Under the pieces are notes generated by a model. It saw only the letters and a program-made list of their open reading frames with translations, was not told the origin of the DNA and did no database searches. The translations under genes and the position numbers were made by a program. 64,000 nucleotides of DNA from NCBI RefSeq assembly GCF_022549675.1, contig NZ_JAKZGR010000005.1, positions 1 to 64,000 of the forward strand, given 5' to 3'. Every line of letters begins with the position of its first letter. Positions within the stretch are counted from its first letter, which is position 1. Shown here one piece after another: positions 27,218 through 36,220 of the stretch. The DNA comes from Belliella kenyensis (GTDB lineage: Bacteria; Bacteroidota; Bacteroidia; Cytophagales; Cyclobacteriaceae).

Positions 27218-27477
27218 AAATTTGTATTATTAGTCAATTCTATACTATTTGTTAAGCAAATCTCCTGAATGAGAATATTGTTCTTAAATACCTTCGCATA
27301 GTGCTTATTGCATTTAAAGTAAATTCCATAAAAATTGGTATTTACTTTTTTAAATTCAATCTTACAAGTCGCAATAATTTCACCATTTATGGTGAGTGAT
27401 TTTTTTTTAATGCTTCAAATATATTTACTAGATAAATATTTGGAAACTTCAATGAATAAAAACCTTCATTGATTTAG
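27218..27477. other. Intergenic region with an inverted repeat and an orphan terminator
   Basis: About 260 bases with no reading frame of note. It holds a near-perfect inverted repeat (TTTAAAGTAAAT at 27313-27324 paired with ATTTACTTT at 27340-27348) and, at 27380-27395, a 7-bp TCACCAT/ATGGTGA hairpin with a 2-base loop followed by a run of nine T's. The latter looks like a plus-strand terminator although no plus-strand gene ends here. Confidence 0.4.
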
Positions 27478-27664
27478 ATGAAAGAAGTTATTAGAACTGT
27501 TGATACATTAAAATGAAAACCCTTCACCAAGTGGTGATCCTTTTTTTGATAACCCAAAAAATGTAAAGGAAATCCTTCGAAGAAAGAAGGACATGGAAAC
27601 TGGAAAAGTTAAGTCGACCCCTTTACCAGAAGAAATATTAAGCAAATTTTTAGATAGTGTATGA
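27478..27664 (+). pseudogene. Degenerate antitoxin of a YoeB-type pair
   Basis: A frame from 27512 to the TGA at 27664 encodes about 50 residues with the run NPSPSGDPFFDNPKNV, a pattern typical of small antitoxins that pair with YoeB/RelE toxins. The ATG upstream (27478) gives MKEVIRTVDTLK and then meets a TGA at 27514; a one-base shift there joins the two parts. So the antitoxin seems broken by a frameshift. Its stop overlaps the toxin ATG by four bases (ATGA), the normal coupling for these modules. Confidence 0.65.
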
Positions 27665-27930
27665 AATTTATAATTGTTTACCGTCCTGAAGCGATAAAGG
27701 ATATTGAAAAGATTTTGAAATCAGGAAATCAGTCCTTATTCAAGAAGCTTAAGAAACTAATAGCCGAACTAGAAGAACATCCATAGAATGGCACAGGAAA
27801 GCCAGAAAGATTGAGAAATAACCTTTCTGGTTTGTGGTCAAGAAGAATAAATCATGAACATCGTCTTGTTTATTCCATTGATGGCAAAAAAGTTATCGTT
27901 ACTGTAATTTCAGCTTTTGGACAATACTAA
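27661..27930 (+). pseudogene. YoeB-type toxin with a premature stop
   Basis: The frame from ATG 27661 to TAA 27928-27930 would encode 89 residues in the YoeB family: NGTGKPERLRNNLSGLWSRR and INHEHRLVYSIDGKKVIV are strong family matches, ending SAFGQY, where YoeB ends YHY. Codon 42 is TAG (27784-27786), in the position usually held by a residue of the HPxxGTGKPE motif. YoeB-type toxins cut ribosome-bound mRNA at the start of translation. With the antitoxin also broken, the module looks inactive. Confidence 0.75.
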
Positions 27931-28013
27931 ATAATACTACATCATAACGTTTTTCTAAAAGCAAGCTGACGCTCACTGGTTGACCTTTAGTCTTTTTTTA
28001 GGGTTAATTATTT

Positions 28014-29003
28014 TTACTCCCAAGTTCTCAAGAAAAATTCTTGTGCATTCCTGAAAGCTAATTTCTTAAGTTGATCCTGATTCAGTTTTTCTGATAGCGT
28101 TTCCAATATTTCGGGATACTTACTGGCATTTTCTACATTTGGAAAATAGAAAGGAAATCTTCCTAAATCTGGAAAACCGACTGTGTAAAAAAAGTCAGCC
28201 CCAAAACATATTTGATCTTCTGCTCCGATCTCAAATGCATAGCGTATGTGTTCATAGATACCTTCAGGATCTTCTGTATTCAAAAATGCCCTCAGGAAAT
28301 TGACACCAATTATCCCTTTTCTATGAATGATTTCTTTGACAAACTCATCCGTAAGATTCCTTTTATGATTCCAAATACTTCTGAAGTTTGAGTGACTTGC
28401 GATCACTGGAATTTCTAGTCCATTTTTATCTATGTGATTGAGGATCCCTTCAGCTAGCAAATCTGAAGTGTGCGATAAATCAATAGCAATCTGCTTATCT
28501 GCCATATGGTCTAGGAGTCTTTTGCCATCTGGTTTTAATCCTATACCTTCGGTATAATTACCTCCCCCAAATCTGTTTTCTTTATGATGCGTGAGACTAA
28601 TGTAAGCGAGTCTACCCACCTTTGTCAAAATCTGATCCAACCTATCTAAAGCCACTTGAATTGGAACAGTTTCATTTGCTAAGCCTGAAGCACTTTCTAT
28701 TGCAGCAACGAAACCTATTTTACTCGTCTCATTCAGTACATTCAAATGAGCTTTATCAGCATATGTCACCTCTTGAGAAAAATCTCGAAACAAACCTTCA
28801 AATTGCGTCACCTGCTTGTCCGCAAAATCCATACTTTCTGGTACTACGTCAGTGAAAATAGCCAAAACTTGAAGCTTGACATTCCCCGCCTTCAAAAAAG
28901 GAGTAGCGCAAGCTATGTCTTCAACCTTGTCCGCCTTTGCTTTAGGAACTTTAGCCAAGTATGAAAGTAGGTCACAATGCGTATCGATGATTGGGAGTTT
29001 CAT
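28014..29003 (-). CDS. Membrane dipeptidase (peptidase family M19)
   Basis: A 329-residue zinc-dependent dipeptidase of the renal-dipeptidase family. Metal-binding and family features visible are DTHCDLLSYL near the start (HxD), a Glu in the AAIESASGL region, and later HLS-type segments in IAIDLSHTSDLL and VIASHSNFRSIW, all with ligand histidines. No signal peptide is seen, so the protein is probably cytoplasmic despite the family name. Natural substrates are L,D- or L,L-dipeptides; which one is unknown. It is divergent from the kynurenine genes with 107 bases between the starts, so a shared regulatory region is possible. Confidence 0.9.
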   Translation of the reverse strand: MKLPIIDTHCDLLSYLAKVPKAKADKVEDIACATPFLKAGNVKLQVLAIFTDVVPESMDFADKQVTQFEGLFRDFSQEVTYADKAHLNVLNETSKIGFVAAIESASGLANETVPIQVALDRLDQILTKVGRLAYISLTHHKENRFGGGNYTEGIGLKPDGKRLLDHMADKQIAIDLSHTSDLLAEGILNHIDKNGLEIPVIASHSNFRSIWNHKRNLTDEFVKEIIHRKGIIGVNFLRAFLNTEDPEGIYEHIRYAFEIGAEDQICFGADFFYTVGFPDLGRFPFYFPNVENASKYPEILETLSEKLNQDQLKKLAFRNAQEFFLRTWE

Positions 29004-29110
29004 ATATGTTCATGTACTTTGAAGATTCAAAGAAACTTAAAAATGATAGTTTTTTCATACTTTTAGGCATCTTTTGATTTCAAATAATATAAAACCTCAA
29101 TATCAAACCT

Positions 29111-29623
29111 ATGTCAATATCAAAACCTATCAATTTTACTAAATGGATTGAAGAAAATAGACATCTTTTAAAACCTCCTATTGGCAACCAGCAGGTTTAT
29201 AAGGGAAATGATGATTTTATCGTCATGGTAGTAGGAGGTCCTAATTCTCGAAAAGACTATCACTACAATGAAGGAGAGGAGTTTTTTTATCAAATCGAAG
29301 GTGATATCACTTTGAAAATTATAGAAAATGACAAGCCTGTAGATGTTTCCATCAAAGAAGGAGAGATTTTCCTTCTTCCTGCAAGAGTCCCTCACAGTCC
29401 TCGTAGACCAGCCAACACAATTGGATTGGTGTTTGAGCGATATAGGAGAGCAGGCGAAAAAGATGGATTCATCTGGCATTGCGAACAATGTGGACACAAG
29501 CTCTATGAAGAATATGCCGAAATCACAGATATCGTCAATCAACTCCCTCCTATCATGGATCGCTTCTGGTCCAATCCAAAACACACCAAATGCAGCAATT
29601 GCGGCACTGTGATGATTAAATAA
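29111..29623 (+). CDS. nbaC: 3-Hydroxyanthranilate 3,4-dioxygenase
   Basis: Opens the ring of 3-hydroxyanthranilate to give 2-amino-3-carboxymuconate semialdehyde, in tryptophan breakdown or de novo NAD synthesis. The 170-residue product has the cupin fold with the catalytic iron ligands in RKDYHYNEGEEFFYQIEG (near 50-67) and LLPARVPHSPRRP (near 88-100). A C-terminal rubredoxin-like iron site is formed by CEQCG (near 119) and CSNCG (near 161), the hallmark of the bacterial enzyme. First gene of a kynurenine operon. Confidence 0.95.
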   Translation: MSISKPINFTKWIEENRHLLKPPIGNQQVYKGNDDFIVMVVGGPNSRKDYHYNEGEEFFYQIEGDITLKIIENDKPVDVSIKEGEIFLLPARVPHSPRRPANTIGLVFERYRRAGEKDGFIWHCEQCGHKLYEEYAEITDIVNQLPPIMDRFWSNPKHTKCSNCGTVMIK

Positions 29624-29761
29624 GGATATCGCTTTGGCGCATATAGATGAAATGGATGATCCAAATCTAATTTATCACTAATTAATATTTCGATGAAAAT
29701 GAACTTATTATGTAGCAAGTAGTTTGCAATATTAAGTTCAAAATAAACTTTCAATATCTCC

Positions 29762-31060
29762 ATGAAGTCAGGTAGTACAGGATTTGAAAATAGTTTGGAA
29801 TATGCAAAGAGGATGGATGAAAATGATCCTTTGAAGGCATTTAGAAACCGCTTTATCTTTCCAAAAGTAAATGGAAAAGAAGCTACATACTTCTGCGGCA
29901 ATTCACTGGGTCTTCAGCCAAAAAGTACTCAAAGTTACATAGAAAGAGAATTGGGCAATTGGGGTGAAATGGCTGTAGATGGACATTTTCACGGCGAAGA
30001 TGCATGGTATCATGTTCGAAAAAAGTCCAAACCAGCATTGGCAAAGATTGTGGGAGCACAAGAGCATGAAGTCGTAGCGATGAATAATTTAAGCTCAAAC
30101 CTTCACTTCCTTATGGTGTCTTTCTACCAGCCAACAGATAAGAGACACAAAATTATCACAGAAGCGGGTGCTTTTCCTTCAGACATGTACATGCTTGAAA
30201 CTCAAGTTAAATTCCGAGGATTGGATCCTAATGAAACGATCATCGAGCTGTCACCAAGAGAGGGGGAGCATACGCTCAGAACAAGTGACATATTAGATAC
30301 CATCAGAAAGCACGGTGATGATCTTGCACTGGTCATGATGAGTGGAATACAATACTACACTGGTCAACTTTTCGATATGGCATCAATCACCAAAACTGCT
30401 CATGAAGTAGGAGCTTTGGCAGGTTTTGACCTAGCTCATGCTGCCGGCAATGCTGATTTGTCACTTCATGATTGGGAAGTGGATTTTGCTACTTGGTGCA
30501 GCTACAAATATCTAAACTCTGGACCAGGAAATATTTCAGGGATATTTGTACATGAAAAACACGCTGAAAGACCTGATTTGATACGATTTGCAGGCTGGTG
30601 GGGACATGATGAAGAAGAACGTTTCAAAATGGAAAAAGGCTTCAAACCCATGTATGGGGCAGACGGCTGGCAATTGGCCAATCCAAATGTACTGGCATTG
30701 GCAGCTCATCAAGCATCATTAGATCTCTTTGAAGAAGCAGGCATGGAAAGATTGAGATCAAAAAGCGAAATTTTAACCCAATATTTGGAGTTTTGGATAG
30801 AAGAAGTGTCTGGTAACTCGGGAATTATAGAAATAATTACCCCAAAAAGCACCAAAGAAAGAGGCTGTCAATTATCTTTGCTGATTCATAAAGGCGGTAA
30901 GGCTGTATTTGATGAGCTGTATCAAAAGGGCATAGTAGGAGACTGGAGGCATCCAAATGTTATCAGAATTGCTCCAACACCATTTTACAACAGTTTTTTG
31001 GATATCTACAAGTTTGCAGAAATTCTGAAACTATCCCTTGAAAAATTCGCTTATAGCTAA
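29762..31060 (+). CDS. kynU: Kynureninase
   Basis: A PLP-dependent hydrolase that cleaves kynurenine or 3-hydroxykynurenine to anthranilate or 3-hydroxyanthranilate plus alanine. The 432-residue protein has typical length and order; GFDLAHAAGNADLSLHDW (near 221-238) and the Schiff-base lysine in WCSYKYLNSGPGN (near 247-259) are clear, followed by the substrate region RFAGWWGHD. It makes the substrate of the preceding gene's enzyme from the product of kmo, next downstream. The gap of about 140 bases before it means it might have its own promoter. Confidence 0.96.
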   Translation: MKSGSTGFENSLEYAKRMDENDPLKAFRNRFIFPKVNGKEATYFCGNSLGLQPKSTQSYIERELGNWGEMAVDGHFHGEDAWYHVRKKSKPALAKIVGAQEHEVVAMNNLSSNLHFLMVSFYQPTDKRHKIITEAGAFPSDMYMLETQVKFRGLDPNETIIELSPREGEHTLRTSDILDTIRKHGDDLALVMMSGIQYYTGQLFDMASITKTAHEVGALAGFDLAHAAGNADLSLHDWEVDFATWCSYKYLNSGPGNISGIFVHEKHAERPDLIRFAGWWGHDEEERFKMEKGFKPMYGADGWQLANPNVLALAAHQASLDLFEEAGMERLRSKSEILTQYLEFWIEEVSGNSGIIEIITPKSTKERGCQLSLLIHKGGKAVFDELYQKGIVGDWRHPNVIRIAPTPFYNSFLDIYKFAEILKLSLEKFAYS

Positions 31061-31081
31061 GTGATACCTGAATTACACATC

Positions 31082-32434
31082 ATGAAGAAAAATGAAATTA
31101 GCATCCTAGGTGCTGGATTGATAGGTTCTCTTTTGAGTATCTATTTCAAAAAGAGAGGGCTGGATGTTACCATATTTGAAAAAAGAGCTGACAATAGACA
31201 GCAAGAATACAAGGAAGAGGGAAGATCCATCAACATGGCTTTGAGCGATAGGGGATGGAGAGCATTAGATAAAATCGGCCTCAAGGAGAAGATTATGCCT
31301 CTCGCCATACCCATGTACGGACGAAAGATACATGATGAACATGGGAAGACATCTTTCATTCCCTATGGAAAAGAGAATCAAGCAATTTACTCCATTTCTA
31401 GAGGTAAATTCAACAGAATTCTTATCGATGAAGCTGAAAAGGCTGGCGTAAATTTGGCTTTTGCTCATCGATGCGAAGATGTCGACTTGAGAAGCAATAC
31501 ATTGACTTTCTTCCATAATAACGGAATCAAAAATGTAACTTCGGAAGTAATAATCGGTGCTGATGGTGCTTATAGCTCATTGCGTATGGCAATGCAAAAG
31601 CAAGTGAGATTCAATTACAGACAAGAATATATCACCCACGGCTACAAGGAGCTAACCATTCCTGCTACAGTCAATGGAGAATTTGCTTTAGATCCAAACG
31701 CACTTCATATCTGGCCAAGAGGGAAATTTATGCTCATTGCCTTACCCAATCCAGACAAGTCTTTTACATGCACCTTGTTCTTACCATTCGAAGGCACAAA
31801 AGTCTGCTTTGAGAAAATCAACGACAAGGATGATGTCGCCGCTATATTCAAGACCTATTTTGATGATGCATACCAACTCATGCCAAATCTCACCGAAGAG
31901 TTTTTGGCTAATCCTACCTCGGCACTTATTAACATAGAATGCTACCCTTGGGTACAAGGTAAATCGTTGCTGATTGGAGATGCTTCTCACGCAATGGTTC
32001 CATTCTATGGTCAAGGCATGAACTGTGGCTTCGAAGATGTTTTCGTATTAGACAGCTTGATTGACAAACTCGGCACCAATGTTTGGGAGCTTGTTTTTGC
32101 AAAATTCCAAAAACAAAGAAAACCTGATACCGATGCTATCTGTCAATTGGCATTGGAAAATTTTGTAGAAATGAGAGATGCTGTATCCGATCCAAAATTC
32201 TTAATTAGGAAAAAAATTGAGGCCAAGCTGCATGCATTGTACCCTAATGACTGGATTCCGCTCTACACTATGGTGACATTCAGCACAATGCCCTATGCTG
32301 AAGCATATGCACAAGGCAAACTGCAAGAGCAGATCATGGACAAAGTCATGGCGAATCCACTTATCACTCAAAATTGGGACAAGCTAGACTATGAGGATAT
32401 AATAGATCAATTAGACGCTGCCAAAGCCGTCTAA
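31082..32434 (+). CDS. kmo: Kynurenine 3-monooxygenase
   Basis: FAD-dependent monooxygenase that hydroxylates kynurenine to 3-hydroxykynurenine. The ATG at 31082 gives 450 residues beginning MKKNEISILGAGLIGSLL, with the FAD-binding GxGxxG right at the start; a GTG 21 bases earlier is possible but adds nothing family-like. The second FAD motif, GDASHAMVPFYGQGMNCGFED, shown here in part as GDASHAMVPFYGQGMN, is near 307. Two hydrophobic stretches usual in the mitochondrial enzyme's C-terminus are absent, as in other bacterial forms. tdo and formamidase genes are not in the window. Confidence 0.96.
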   Translation: MKKNEISILGAGLIGSLLSIYFKKRGLDVTIFEKRADNRQQEYKEEGRSINMALSDRGWRALDKIGLKEKIMPLAIPMYGRKIHDEHGKTSFIPYGKENQAIYSISRGKFNRILIDEAEKAGVNLAFAHRCEDVDLRSNTLTFFHNNGIKNVTSEVIIGADGAYSSLRMAMQKQVRFNYRQEYITHGYKELTIPATVNGEFALDPNALHIWPRGKFMLIALPNPDKSFTCTLFLPFEGTKVCFEKINDKDDVAAIFKTYFDDAYQLMPNLTEEFLANPTSALINIECYPWVQGKSLLIGDASHAMVPFYGQGMNCGFEDVFVLDSLIDKLGTNVWELVFAKFQKQRKPDTDAICQLALENFVEMRDAVSDPKFLIRKKIEAKLHALYPNDWIPLYTMVTFSTMPYAEAYAQGKLQEQIMDKVMANPLITQNWDKLDYEDIIDQLDAAKAV

Positions 32435-32461
32435 ACTTATTTCACAAAACCAAAATACTAT

Positions 32462-32506
32462 AGCCTTAGGGACCTTGTAAATTAAGGTTTTCTAAGGCTT
32501 CATTTT
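32462..32506 (+). terminator. Terminator of the kynurenine operon
   Basis: AGCCTTAG (32462-32469) pairs with CTAAGGCT (32492-32499) around an inner ACCTT/AAGGT stem, followed by TCATTTTTTCC. It is 28 bases after the kmo stop. Confidence 0.65.
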
Positions 32507-32631
32507 TTCCCTTGAAATTAAGCCAGTCAAACCCATACAATACCATTAATTGTACTTTTTTAATATACATCAAACACAGCCTTAATTTGATAAGCATCCC
32601 AGAAAGAGCTGTATTTTTTTTCCTCCTACTC

Positions 32632-32882
32632 AAATCCACACAAACAGAATTTTCTATTTATCCTAATTGGATCATCATGAAATTTCTAAAAATAACCAAC
32701 CAATAAAAGTACTCCTAACCATTCTCAAACAGCCTCAAAATGAAAGCAAACCACCTTGTGAAAATGCAAGACTTTTTTATCCACATTTTCAAAAACTTAT
32801 CCACACAACATTGTGGTAACATTATAATCAACTATATCACAGTCACTTATGCCACAATGTCAAATCTTGATTTTGTGGATAA
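32632..32882. other. Candidate chromosomal replication origin (DnaA-box cluster)
   Basis: Inside a 675-base gap between the convergent kmo and DUF6427 genes, three exact TTATCCACA DnaA boxes occur within 106 bases: plus strand at 32777-32785 and 32797-32805, minus strand at 32874-32882 (reading TGTGGATAA). A weaker AAATCCACA is at 32632-32640 and TTATGCCACA near 32848. In sequence of this composition one perfect box would be expected about every 100 kb or less often. The stretch from 32810 to 33060 is very AT-rich and could be the unwinding element. dnaA is not adjacent, which is normal for this phylum. Origin function is inference from the box cluster. Confidence 0.55.
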
Positions 32883-33108
32883 AACTCTGTAAATGAGTTT
32901 TTTAAATTTTGAACATGATTTTAAAGCGCAAAATAAAACATGCTCAAAATAAAATTTGGAGGACATCACAGATCCATTTATGCAAAAAAAATTGAGGGCA
33001 TTTATTTCAATCAAAATTACGTATATCAATCTGTATAAATGGTATAAAATGCACAGTCACTGACTGTCTTTACAAATAGAACAATAAAAGTGCAGGAATT
33101 TAAAAATA

Positions 33109-34512
33109 TTACTTTTTCAAGACATAGACACCATTGCCTTTGGCAAGATACATTTCAGCTAATTGAGGAATGCGCACTAAAAGCTCAGGAAATGTCCCTT
33201 CTTGATCAATGACTAATTCTGGCCTCTCAGAAAGAAACTGCTGATAGACTTCTGCCATATCTGCCAAATCATCAAAATCCCTTAAAATTCTATCTGACAA
33301 TTTGTAATTCAAATAAGGTGTGGCAAGTTTGGCTTCCCAGTAATATGCTACATCTTTTCCAAGAACAAGCACACGCTTACCTTTAGAAATTGCATGCTGC
33401 TTCTCCACCTTAAGCTCATATTGATTCAGGACTCCTGACATCTTAGAAAAGCCTAACCATAAGTAGCCAGACAAGGGCACACCTAAGAAGAGTATAACTG
33501 TAAATATTAGCAAAGCTTTACGTTGCGTTAAAAAAACAAAAATTTGAGTGATAAGATAGGTCAATCCTGGGATAAGTATAACAAACTGATAAGGAGTCCT
33601 TCTATTTGTGATGAAAATCGAAAGAATCGCAAAAATTACATATATAAAAATCAACTGTCTCTGCTTTTGTTGATTTACCGTGATTACTTTGAACCATATC
33701 CCCACAAAATAACCAAGCACTGCCAATAAAATCGGCAATGCAAAAATCCCTAAAAGGCTATAGAATCCGACATGAGGATATACATCTACCACTCTAGAAG
33801 CAAAGATGTACTCGAATATAAACTCTGGAAGAGCATCTATCCAGAAATAATACAATGCGCAAAGTGTAATAGGAAGAAAGTAGCCAACTAACGACAACAA
33901 AAACTGTCTAAATGTAAAGCCGCTGATCGCTATCCCTGACACTACCATAAAGGGCAAAAATATGACCAGTGGGAAATGGAAACATGCTGCTATTCCTCCG
34001 AAAACACCTGCCAAAAGTACAGAATCAGAGCCTTCCTTTTGTAAGACTGTCTGGGCAAATAGCTGACCAAGAGCCAAAACCAAAAAGGTACCCCCCATCA
34101 ATGCTGGAGACAATACCAGCATATCAAAAGATAGATGAAACAATACAAGCATCACCGCCGCAGGAATGTAAGTATTCTCATCAAATGACTTGTATTTGAT
34201 AAATAGCGAATTGATGTAAACTATTTGAAATATAGCAATCAAGAAAGCCAAAATCTTATAAACTAAGAAACTTCTCCCAAAAATTTCATGAAGCATCCAA
34301 TATATACCCACAGACAAAGGCCCTGTGTCATCAATCACATCCGTATACATATGATAGCCATCTGCTAATCTCTCTCCCACTAGCATCCATATCAGCTCAG
34401 GCTGTGTGACTGGCGCAGCCAAAACGAAGAAATAAATCCCACTATAAACCAAAAGAAGCACCAAAATGCCTAATAATCTAAAGGGGTCATTGATCTTAAA
34501 AAAACGTAACAA
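33109..34512 (-). CDS. DUF6427 family integral membrane protein
   Basis: A 467-residue polytopic protein with about 10-12 hydrophobic helices and a soluble C-terminal part (about 365-467, with KRVLVLGKDVAYYWEAKLATPYLNY, quoted partly: KRVLVLGKDVAYYWEAKL). It matches the DUF6427 family that is widespread in Bacteroidota; early motifs are VTQPELIWMLVGERLADG (36-53) and MYTDVIDDTGPLSVG. The overall shape resembles GT-C glycosyltransferases but an active-site motif could not be confirmed. Function unknown. It converges on kmo across the DnaA-box gap and is divergent from rbfA. Confidence 0.8.
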   Translation of the reverse strand: MLRFFKINDPFRLLGILVLLLVYSGIYFFVLAAPVTQPELIWMLVGERLADGYHMYTDVIDDTGPLSVGIYWMLHEIFGRSFLVYKILAFLIAIFQIVYINSLFIKYKSFDENTYIPAAVMLVLFHLSFDMLVLSPALMGGTFLVLALGQLFAQTVLQKEGSDSVLLAGVFGGIAACFHFPLVIFLPFMVVSGIAISGFTFRQFLLSLVGYFLPITLCALYYFWIDALPEFIFEYIFASRVVDVYPHVGFYSLLGIFALPILLAVLGYFVGIWFKVITVNQQKQRQLIFIYVIFAILSIFITNRRTPYQFVILIPGLTYLITQIFVFLTQRKALLIFTVILFLGVPLSGYLWLGFSKMSGVLNQYELKVEKQHAISKGKRVLVLGKDVAYYWEAKLATPYLNYKLSDRILRDFDDLADMAEVYQQFLSERPELVIDQEGTFPELLVRIPQLAEMYLAKGNGVYVLKK

Positions 34513-34578
34513 AGGATATAAATTGATAAGGTGTGAGAATCGGAACGCACGAAATTAAAGCTAACTCATTTAAATCAC

Positions 34579-34586
34579 TAAATTTG
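34579..34586 (+). promoter_or_regulatory. rbfA promoter -7 element
   Basis: TAAATTTG matches TAnnTTTG and lies 17 bases before the rbfA ATG, predicting a short leader. A -33 element was not evident. Confidence 0.4.
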
Positions 34587-34603
34587 TACCAACAATTATT
34601 CAT

Positions 34604-34984
34604 ATGGAAAGCAAAAGACAACAGAAATATTCGAAACTGATTCAAAAAGAACTAGGAGAAATATTCCAAAAAGAGGCTAGACACCTTGTAGGGAATGCTA
34701 TGGTAACGGTAGTAAGGGTTTTGATGAGCCCTGATTTGAGTGTAGCCAAAATCAACCTTAGTTTCCTTTTGGCAAATAATGAGGTGCTATTTGAAAAAAT
34801 CAATGATAATAAAAAAGAATTACGCAAGCATTTAGGTCTTCGCATTGGCAAAAGTGTGAGAATCATTCCGGAGCTTGCATTTTTCATGGATGAATCAGCC
34901 TCCTATGCACAGCATATGGACAAAATAATCTCTTCGCTAGACATTCCGGAAGCAACAGAAGAGGACGAAGAAGAGGAAGATTAA
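34604..34984 (+). CDS. rbfA: Ribosome-binding factor A
   Basis: RbfA is a KH-domain assembly factor for the 30S subunit, needed for 16S rRNA maturation and cold growth. The 126-residue product begins MESKRQQKYSKLIQKELGEI, with the typical LSPDLSVAKINLSFL-like beta strand (VLMSPDLSVAKINLSFLL near 43) and the closing RIIPELAFFMDESASYAQHM. An acidic tail (EEDEEEED) ends the protein. It is followed within 12 bases by an ABC permease gene, so the two are co-transcribed. Confidence 0.96.
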   Translation: MESKRQQKYSKLIQKELGEIFQKEARHLVGNAMVTVVRVLMSPDLSVAKINLSFLLANNEVLFEKINDNKKELRKHLGLRIGKSVRIIPELAFFMDESASYAQHMDKIISSLDIPEATEEDEEEED

Positions 34985-34996
34985 TCGATAAAGTCC

Positions 34997-36220
34997 TTGA
35001 ATCTATCCTACTTCATAGCATCCCGATATTTTCGCAGCAAGAAAAAGCGAAACTTCATCACCATCTTGTCCCGAATCTCTATGATAGGAGTGGCAGTGGG
35101 TACAATGGCTTTGGTCATTGTACTATCTGTGTTCAATGGATTAGAAGAATTGGTGAGAGGATTGTATGCATCCTTTGATGCGGAACTCAAAATAGAGGCA
35201 AATGAAGGAAAATCATTCACTGTAGATGAAGGCTATTTGAATCAAATAAAAGCCATAAAAGGCATAGAAATCCTTACGGAAGTCATAGAGGACAACGCCC
35301 TCTTCAAATACGACGATTACCAACACTTGGCTCGTATCAAAGGTGTAAGTGATAATTATCTCGATCAGGGTAGGTTTGAGAAAGGATATTTATGGGGTAA
35401 TTTGGAATTAGGCAGCGAAGAACAGCCTAAAGCCATCATTGGTAGGGGTGTTGGTTTTTACTTGTCTATAGACCTTGACAATGACTATGAGCTATTACAG
35501 GTTTTCTACCCAAAAGCTCCACGAAATGCTGGGACTCTGGATCCTAGGCAGTTGTATGCAAGACAAGTAATCAAGCCTGCTGCTTTTTTCAGCATAGAAA
35601 AAGAATTTGATGATAACTATATCATTGCGCCACTTTCTTTTGTACAAAGTCTCCTAAATTATGGAGATAAAAGAACTTCTCTCGAAGTCAAAGTATCCAA
35701 GGGGACTAGTATTTCATCAGTCAAAAAACAATTGAAATCACTACTCGGAGATGACTTCACTGTAAAAGATACGGATGAACAACATGCAGGATTATTGCGC
35801 ACGATCAAGATCGAAAAGCTATTCGTCTTCATAACATTGACCTTTATACTAGCCGTAGCTTCATTCAATATTTTCTTTTCTCTATCCATGATGGCCATAG
35901 AAAAGAAAAAAGATACTGCTGTGCTTTTTGCCATGGGTGCGACAGAGAAACTGATCAGGCAGATATATATCAAGCAAGGGGCTATCATCGCTTTTTCGGG
36001 AGCTGCAATAGGCCTATTTTTAGGTTTTTTTGTGTGCTGGGTTCAAGACAGCTATGGTCTCGTCACACTAGGAATCAGCTCATCGGTAATAGATAGCTAT
36101 CCTGTGAAAATGATCTGGACGGACTTTTTATGGACAAGCATAGCAGTGATTTCGATTACCTTCATTGCTTCTTACAGACCTGCAGTCATTGCATCGAAGG
36201 TGAAGCCAAGGGACCTATGA
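34997..36220 (+). CDS. ABC transporter permease, FtsX/LolC-E family
   Basis: A 407-residue inner-membrane protein with the LolC/E layout: one N-terminal helix (about 20-45), a large periplasmic MacB-like domain (about 50-265) and three C-terminal helices in the FtsX domain (about 275-400, with FNIFFSLSMMAIEKKKDTAVLFAMGATEK). It probably moves lipoproteins from the inner membrane; lolD is not adjacent. The TTG at 34997 is used: it follows rbfA closely, and family members start with the same NLSYFIASRYF segment, while the next ATG would remove the first helix. Its end overlaps the convergent GH3-like gene by six bases. Confidence 0.88.
   Translation: MNLSYFIASRYFRSKKKRNFITILSRISMIGVAVGTMALVIVLSVFNGLEELVRGLYASFDAELKIEANEGKSFTVDEGYLNQIKAIKGIEILTEVIEDNALFKYDDYQHLARIKGVSDNYLDQGRFEKGYLWGNLELGSEEQPKAIIGRGVGFYLSIDLDNDYELLQVFYPKAPRNAGTLDPRQLYARQVIKPAAFFSIEKEFDDNYIIAPLSFVQSLLNYGDKRTSLEVKVSKGTSISSVKKQLKSLLGDDFTVKDTDEQHAGLLRTIKIEKLFVFITLTFILAVASFNIFFSLSMMAIEKKKDTAVLFAMGATEKLIRQIYIKQGAIIAFSGAAIGLFLGFFVCWVQDSYGLVTLGISSSVIDSYPVKMIWTDFLWTSIAVISITFIASYRPAVIASKVKPRDL

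Noticed and set aside
31061-31081. GTG start for kmo, 21 bases before the ATG
   Set aside because: The ATG at 31082 starts directly at the FAD motif as in the family; the extra residues are not conserved-looking.
32848-32857. TTATGCCACA as a fourth DnaA box
   Set aside because: It has an extra base relative to TTATNCACA, so it was not counted among the perfect boxes.
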